Source of the DNA: Qipengyuania_C sp046254955 | GTDB taxonomy: Bacteria; Pseudomonadota; Alphaproteobacteria; Sphingomonadales; Sphingomonadaceae | Direction of reading: 5' to 3' | DNA length: 64,000 nt | Assembly (NCBI RefSeq): GCF_046254955.1 | Contig: NZ_JBJXRG010000001.1 | Span: 930,001 to 994,000 of the forward strand | Shown here: one piece after another, positions 59,450 through 64,000 of the stretch | Layout of the letters: each line of letters opens with the position of its first letter | How positions within the stretch are numbered: position 1 is the stretch's first letter | Made by a program: the position numbers and the translations under genes | Notes under the pieces: generated by a model | What the model was told of the DNA's origin: nothing | The model's database searches: none | What the model saw: the letters and a program-made list of their open reading frames with translations, nothing else

Positions 59450-60433
59450 TCAACTGGCAACGGCTTCCATCGTCCGTTCGAGCGAGCGGGTCCGGGCTGC
59501 TGGATCGAATGTCGAACCCGCCACGATAATCTCGTCTGCGCCAGTGCGCTCGACGAATGCAGTTATCTTCTCGCGTACCGTATCCACCGTGCCGACCGCA
59601 TGGGCCTGCCCCATGTGATCGAGCATCGCCTTGGCCGGAGCGGGCAAGCCTTTTCGATAATCCCGGATCGGCGGCGGGAGCTTTCCGGGTTCACCCGTGC
59701 GCAGGCGGACAAATGCCTGCCCCTGGCTTGAGGCTAAGTACTCGGCTTCCTCATCGGTATCCGCAGCCAGTACCATCATCGCAGCCATGACATGCGGTTT
59801 TTCGCAATAGTCGGACGGTTCGAAATCACGGCGATAGAGCTCGAGTGCGGTGTCGAGGTGATCGGGGGCGAAGTGGCTGGCGAAGGCATATGGCATGCCG
59901 AGCTTGGCCGCGAGCTGCGCACCGAACAGGCTTGAGCCGAGCATCCACATCTCGACGTTCGAGCCGATGCCCGGCGTGGCCTTGATGGGCAAATCGATAT
60001 CCCCGGTCAGCAAGGCACGAAGCTCGATCACATCCTGCGGGAAGTATTCGGCTGCCTGGTGAAGATTCTTGCGCAGCGCCTGCTGCAACTCGGGGCCGGC
60101 ACCGGGCGCGCGGCCGAGCCCGAGGTCGATCCTTCCGGGAAACAGCGCATCGAGCGTGCCGAATTGCTCGGCGATGACGAACGGATTGTGGTTGGGCAGC
60201 ATGATGCCACCAGCACCGATGCGGATGGTCGAGGTGACGTGGCCAATGGCCGAGATCACCACCGAAGTCGCAGCCCCGCCGATACCTTCCATTGCGTGAT
60301 GCTCGGCAACCCAGAAGCGGTTATAGCCACAGGTCTCCGCAGTTCGCGCGAGATCCTTGGCGGCATCATAGGCTTCACCTAGTGTGCCGCCTTCGCGCAC
60401 CGGAACAAGGTCTAGGACTGACAGGTGAACCAT
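59450..60433 (-). CDS. LLM-class flavin-dependent oxidoreductase
   Basis: 327 residues of the bacterial luciferase-like monooxygenase superfamily (F420/FMN, TIM barrel): VLDLVPVREGGTLGEAYDAAKDLARTAE, then RFWVAEHHAMEGIGGAATSV and ALFPGRIDLGLGRAPG. The group is close to the YhbW type. It probably binds FMN and oxidises an unknown substrate. Its start shares a base with the stop of the upstream TPR-like gene (position 60433), so the three minus-strand genes at 59450-61841 form an operon. Confidence 0.93.
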   Translation of the reverse strand: MVHLSVLDLVPVREGGTLGEAYDAAKDLARTAETCGYNRFWVAEHHAMEGIGGAATSVVISAIGHVTSTIRIGAGGIMLPNHNPFVIAEQFGTLDALFPGRIDLGLGRAPGAGPELQQALRKNLHQAAEYFPQDVIELRALLTGDIDLPIKATPGIGSNVEMWMLGSSLFGAQLAAKLGMPYAFASHFAPDHLDTALELYRRDFEPSDYCEKPHVMAAMMVLAADTDEEAEYLASSQGQAFVRLRTGEPGKLPPPIRDYRKGLPAPAKAMLDHMGQAHAVGTVDTVREKITAFVERTGADEIIVAGSTFDPAARTRSLERTMEAVAS

Positions 60434-61077
60434 TAATTCTCCCCGACACCAAAGGCCGCAGTGGCCTTCAGCGATTCGATATATTGCGCCGCGAATTCAG
60501 CTTCGCTGCTTTCCGGTGCGCGGTCGATGATACCCTGCCAGTGCATCAGAGCGGATTCGTCGTCGCCTGCCACGTAAGCCAGCGTACCCGCTTCCAGATT
60601 GACGCCGGGATCCTTAGGCGCGAAGGACAGCGCCTCGGCAATCAGCGTGGTCGCATTCTCGAACTCGCCCATCCGGCGGGCATTGACCGAGGAGACAACC
60701 CAGGCATGCGCATGGCCAGGTAGATCGACCCTCGCTGCTTCGAGCAAGTTGGCGGCTTCGTCCGTCCTGCCAAGCATCATCAGCGCCCGTGCGCGATCAA
60801 GCCCAATTTCGGCTGCCATCGTCGGCTCATCTGCCGCGATGGCGGCATCCTGCGCCTGTCGGAGCAGTTCAGCTGCCCCGTCATGATCGCCCGAAATGAT
60901 AGACTGGTTTCCCGCGATCGCCCCGGTACGAGCTGCGGTGGCGAGATCGGGTTGGGGCGCATCGGGTGCCGCGACTACGGATGGCTTGCCGCGCGGGATC
61001 GGCAGTGGCTCGAGCTCCAATGGAGAGGGGTTCGGGCCGACTTGCGCGGCCATGAGCAGGAGCGTCGCGATGATCAT
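60433..61077 (-). CDS. TPR-like exported hypothetical protein
   Basis: 214 residues. A very short hydrophobic N-terminus (MIIATLLLMAAQ) may be a signal peptide. The body is a series of helical TPR-type repeats (GAAELLRQAQDAAIAADEPTMAAEIG, ALMMLGRTDEAANLLEAARVDLPGHAHAWV, then GDDESALMHWQGIIDRAPESSEAEF). Such repeats bind partner proteins. No specific function can be assigned. It overlaps the hydrolase gene upstream (61074-61077) and the flavin oxidoreductase downstream. Confidence 0.78.
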   Translation of the reverse strand: MIIATLLLMAAQVGPNPSPLELEPLPIPRGKPSVVAAPDAPQPDLATAARTGAIAGNQSIISGDHDGAAELLRQAQDAAIAADEPTMAAEIGLDRARALMMLGRTDEAANLLEAARVDLPGHAHAWVVSSVNARRMGEFENATTLIAEALSFAPKDPGVNLEAGTLAYVAGDDESALMHWQGIIDRAPESSEAEFAAQYIESLKATAAFGVGEN

Positions 61078-61841
61078 CTTTTGTCAGATTCCTCGGCAGT
61101 TTCGAGCAGGGCACTGACCGTGCGCACCAGCAAGGCGATGTCCTGCTCACGTGACAGGCGGTGGTCGCCGTCCTTGACCAAGGTGACCTGCACATCGGGT
61201 GAACCAAGCGCCCTGGCAAGCCGCATCGTGATCTCCCATGGCACATCCTCATCCTGCTGGCCGTGGAGCAGGCGTACTGGGCAATCGAGGCCGATCGTGC
61301 CGCCAAGCAAGAGCTGCGACTGGCCGTTCTGCCAAAAGCCCGGATGCATCGGCGTTGGCTCGGGACCATAGGGATTCTCATCGAACACGATTTCGCCTGC
61401 AGCCAGCCGGGCCTTGTCTGCTTCCCAACGGCCCCACTCGGTGAAATCGGGCGCCGAGGCGATGCCCAGCAGGCCGGCAAGCCGGTCTCCCAGCGCCAAT
61501 CCCACCAGCAGCATCAGCCATCCGCCCATCGAGGAGCCGACCACGACCACGCGATCTCCTGTCAGCCTGGCATCGATGAGCGCCAGCACTTCCTCACGCC
61601 AAAGCGACAGTGTGCCGTCGGCAAAGTTGCCGCTGCTTTGACCGCAACCGGAGTAATCCAGCAGCAATGCAGCGCGTCCTTCCCCGCTGGCCCATTCGAA
61701 CAGGGTCGTCGCCTTGCCGCCATCCATGTCAGACATGTAGCCGGGCAGGAACACTAGCGCTGGACCGGAACCGGCGTTGAAGCGGTACGCGATGCGCCTT
61801 CCGTCGGGCATTTGGTGAAATTGGACTTCGCTCATTGCCAC
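61074..61841 (-). CDS. Alpha/beta hydrolase
   Basis: 255 residues, a cytoplasmic serine hydrolase. The nucleophile elbow is GSSMGG (VVVGSSMGGWLMLL). The oxyanion region is FLPGYMSDMDGGKA. Asp in LLHGQQDEDVPWEI and His in KDGDHRLSR complete the triad. It resembles small carboxylesterases / RBBP9-type hydrolases and palmitoyl-thioesterase-like ABHD10, with uncertain substrate. First gene of a three-gene operon with the TPR-like and flavin oxidoreductase genes. Confidence 0.88.
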   Translation of the reverse strand: MAMSEVQFHQMPDGRRIAYRFNAGSGPALVFLPGYMSDMDGGKATTLFEWASGEGRAALLLDYSGCGQSSGNFADGTLSLWREEVLALIDARLTGDRVVVVGSSMGGWLMLLVGLALGDRLAGLLGIASAPDFTEWGRWEADKARLAAGEIVFDENPYGPEPTPMHPGFWQNGQSQLLLGGTIGLDCPVRLLHGQQDEDVPWEITMRLARALGSPDVQVTLVKDGDHRLSREQDIALLVRTVSALLETAEESDKR

Positions 61842-61890
61842 CGTCTCGGTTGGCCCCGCCGCGATTGCAAGGTTTCAGTAGAATATGTCC

Positions 61891-62976
61891 CTAAAAGAAC
61901 ATGTCGAAGTCTTCGACGTCTTCGTCCTCTTCGCACATGGTCTTGAGCGCTCCGAATTCGGCCTCGGTCAGGACCGGGCGGTAGTTGCGGCCCTTCTCAT
62001 GCGCGTCGCGAAATGCCTTGGCTCGCTCGCCTGAAGAGGGATGCGTGGCGATCCATCCGACAATCGCGGGCTCGCCATCTTCATCGCCGCCGTATTGCTC
62101 GATCATGCGCTCGAAGAAGGCAGCGGTTCCCAGCGGGGAGATGGAAGCTTCCTGCAACCGGGCGCGGGCGTAGGAATCGGCTTCGCGTTCGGCGTCGCGC
62201 GAGTAATCGAGGCTGGCGACACCAAAGGCTGTGTCCGCAAAGCTGGAATTGAAGCCGCTTAACAGGATCGACAGGCCAAACTGGCGCAGGACCGAAGTCA
62301 TGACATGGCGCTCGCGAACGTGGCCGACTTCGTGGGCTAGCACGCCCACCACTTCCTCGACGCTTTCCGCTTCCTGGATCAGTCCGTCGAACAGAAGAAT
62401 CTGCCCGCCGGGGAGCGCGACCGCGTTGACCATGTCGATATTGGCGACGCCCACGCGGACTTTCTCGGCTCCGGGATCGACGGCCTCGACCATTTTCGCG
62501 ATCGCCTCGTCACCGTAAGGAGTGCTGCACAGCCGGTTGCCGAAATCGCCGATCATCGCATCGCCCAAGCGTCGCTCCCAGGTTTCGGGGACGCGCGGGC
62601 CGAGCCATTCGGGCGCGGTGAGGAACGCTGATAGTGCTGCTGCGCTGACCAGCCCGAAGGCGATGCTCGCCTTGATGAGGCCGAAGCGATCAACCCATCC
62701 GCCATATCTCGCTTCGCCCGGAAGCACTGCGTCAAAGCTGGCGGGCAGGTCGCGCGGCACGGTCAGGCGAAAGTTGTCATTGCTGCCGAGCGCATAGACA
62801 TGACTGTCGCGGCGGCTGTCGACATGGCGCAGGTCGTCCGCTGCGACTGCGACATCGTCACCCCAATCGGATCGCAGCCGGATGGTGCCAGGACCCTCTA
62901 GCGCCGCCCAGCCATCGTGGCGCGCGGCCGATTGGCCGTCGTACCAGCTGACCGGGATGCGCTCGTCGTCGGTCAA
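61891..62976 (-). CDS. M48 family metallopeptidase, membrane-bound
   Basis: 361 residues. The N-terminal 90 residues (PVSWYDGQSAARHDGWAALEG) are a small DUF-like beta domain. One membrane helix follows (IKASIAFGLVSAAALSAFLT). Then comes an M48 peptidase domain with the zinc motif HEVGH (215-219, LAHEVGHVRERH) and third-ligand candidate Glu in DYSRDAEREADSYAR. This resembles the Oma1/LoiP-type envelope proteases that degrade damaged membrane proteins. It overlaps no gene but is three bases downstream of the DUF898 gene, so they are probably co-transcribed. Confidence 0.92.
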   Translation of the reverse strand: MTDDERIPVSWYDGQSAARHDGWAALEGPGTIRLRSDWGDDVAVAADDLRHVDSRRDSHVYALGSNDNFRLTVPRDLPASFDAVLPGEARYGGWVDRFGLIKASIAFGLVSAAALSAFLTAPEWLGPRVPETWERRLGDAMIGDFGNRLCSTPYGDEAIAKMVEAVDPGAEKVRVGVANIDMVNAVALPGGQILLFDGLIQEAESVEEVVGVLAHEVGHVRERHVMTSVLRQFGLSILLSGFNSSFADTAFGVASLDYSRDAEREADSYARARLQEASISPLGTAAFFERMIEQYGGDEDGEPAIVGWIATHPSSGERAKAFRDAHEKGRNYRPVLTEAEFGALKTMCEEDEDVEDFDMFF

Positions 62977-62979
62977 GGT

Positions 62980-64000
62980 TCAGATTGCTCCCACATCGAA
63001 GGCATCGAGCAGGCCTTCGCCGTGCTTCGAAGTCTTGGTGGTGGACTGCGTCAGCTCGTCGAGCCGCACTTCGCCTGAGGCTTCCATGTGGTTGATGAAG
63101 AATTTCCAGTGGCGATAGCTCAGGAAGATCCAACCGATGCCGAGTGTGAAGACAACTAGAAAAAAGTCACCAAGATAGAGCTTCACCCAGTCCATCGTCG
63201 ATGCGCCGAAATGGAAATGGAGGTCACCCAATTGGGTTGCTCCGACCGCTTCTCGATAGAACTTGGCATAGAACGCAGCGGCAATCAGACCGAGGCCAAG
63301 AAACCAGATGACGAGCGCCAGGAAGATCCCAAGTCCGGCCCCGATCCCGGCACCGGATTCCCCTCCCACGCCGTATCCAAGACCTCCACCCGAAACTGCA
63401 GCGACCCCTAGGCCCACAAACAGAATGATCGGCGCGAGGTAGAAGAGCAAGTAGCGCGCGAAAACTTCGCTCGCCCTAGCGTCAGAATGAAACTGAAAAG
63501 GCCCGAAGCTCATCTTGCTCCAGCGCTCGTTCCACAAGCTTGTCATCGACCAGGGCACGAGCAAACTGGCCGGAATATAGCCGACGAAGGTCTTCCACAT
63601 ATAGGAAAGGCCGAATTTGAAGCCCGGATCATCACTCCCACCGCGAATGCCATGCCAGCGCGTGCGTGCCAGGCGATAGCGCAGCGCGCGAAAGCGGGCG
63701 ACGCCGGTGAGGTAAAAGATGAACAGGAATGCGGCCGAAAACAGGATGACCGCAAGCCATTGCTGGTCGCGGAAGATCGCGCCTTGAAGGACAAAGTTGA
63801 GCAGGGTGAAAGGCAAGATGAAGAGCACCAGCACGATCAGGAAGCCCAGGAACAGCTCAAGGCCGGTCCCCGCCCACTCCAGACGTTCGTCGATAAAGCG
63901 GCTGCGCGACCACAGGTAGCGCCGCTCGCGCGCAGTCGCCCAGAAGCGGTAGATGCCTAGAGTGACAATTGTCAGCAGCAGGTTGGTAAAGGCAATCGGC
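62980..64000 (-). CDS. DUF898 (YjgN-like) membrane protein, 5' end missing
   Basis: At least 339 codons; the start lies beyond the right edge of the window. The reading frame is open to the edge and begins there with PIAFTNLLLTIVTLGIYRFW then ATARERRYLWSRSRFI. Several membrane helices are seen (LFLGFLIVLVLFILPFTLLNF, WLAVILFSAAFLFIFYL, YLLFYLAPIILFVGLGVAAVSG and LVIWFLGLGLIAAAFYAKFY). Repeats of the WxxxRF / LxxYRxWK type (IFLSYRHWKFFINHME) are typical of the DUF898 family. Function is unknown. It may be a partner of the M48 protease, which follows after three bases. Confidence 0.88.
   Translation of the reverse strand, partial: PIAFTNLLLTIVTLGIYRFWATARERRYLWSRSRFIDERLEWAGTGLELFLGFLIVLVLFILPFTLLNFVLQGAIFRDQQWLAVILFSAAFLFIFYLTGVARFRALRYRLARTRWHGIRGGSDDPGFKFGLSYMWKTFVGYIPASLLVPWSMTSLWNERWSKMSFGPFQFHSDARASEVFARYLLFYLAPIILFVGLGVAAVSGGGLGYGVGGESGAGIGAGLGIFLALVIWFLGLGLIAAAFYAKFYREAVGATQLGDLHFHFGASTMDWVKLYLGDFFLVVFTLGIGWIFLSYRHWKFFINHMEASGEVRLDELTQSTTKTSKHGEGLLDAFDVGAI

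Overview
The window is a stretch of alphaproteobacterial chromosome, most likely from the order Sphingomonadales and probably an Erythrobacter-like genus. This is inferred from the gene set and the high-GC codon use; no database was searched. Pointers are the 1571-residue NAD-type glutamate dehydrogenase, the alphaproteobacterial MmcB repair nuclease, a TonB-dependent receptor paired with a TPR sulfotransferase, a CYP153-type P450, IHF beta, and the neighbourhood rpe - heparinase II/III-like - purH.

Layout. 1-4500: end of a TadA-type deaminase, then a TPR sulfotransferase divergent from a TonB-dependent receptor. 4500-8600 (minus): RNase T2, a small membrane protein, and an overlapping run of LytS-type kinase, LytTR regulator and nadC. 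8650-17700: an HD-domain protein, then a tightly packed minus-strand envelope set (App1 phosphatase, esterase, M48 protease with TPRs, DsbA-like thioredoxin, PDZ/HExxH protein), an acidic PAS protein, a DUF2141 protein and a fatty-acid-hydroxylase-like enzyme. 17780-18760: MmcB and a hypothetical gene. 18930-26504: a 7.6 kb integrated element in tRNA-Arg(CCG), bounded by 46-bp direct repeats. It carries a tyrosine integrase, an AlpA-like HTH protein, an HUH endonuclease and a string of overlapping small genes. Its cargo includes an uncharacterised 540-residue protein with a possible Cys-His-Asp peptidase triad.

26550-30760: GFA protein, M20 amidohydrolase, diacylglycerol-kinase-like enzyme coupled to a TAM41-like nucleotidyltransferase, and a second DUF2141 protein. 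30958-33371 (minus): a compact three-gene set of PqqD/RRE protein, an unlisted 48-residue peptide and an asparagine-synthetase homologue. It looks like a minimal, lasso-related RiPP locus without a nearby B2 leader peptidase. 33491-43281 (plus): rpe, heparinase-like, purH, a small membrane peptide, exported msrA, a Zur/Fur regulator, dxs, and three more enzymes or hypotheticals. 43414-46777: NnrU, a POT peptide transporter divergent from a GntR regulator, and ihfB. A tRNA-Leu(TAA) follows at 46916.

47147-64000: PilZ protein, exported msrB, CYP153 P450, an ABC exporter pair, queG, a ferredoxin-reductase-like flavoprotein that may serve the P450, the large glutamate dehydrogenase, a luciferase-like oxidoreductase operon, an M48 protease, and a DUF898 membrane protein cut by the window edge.

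The two most promising novelties are the PqqD / 48-residue peptide / asparagine-synthetase locus and the cargo of the tRNA-Arg element.
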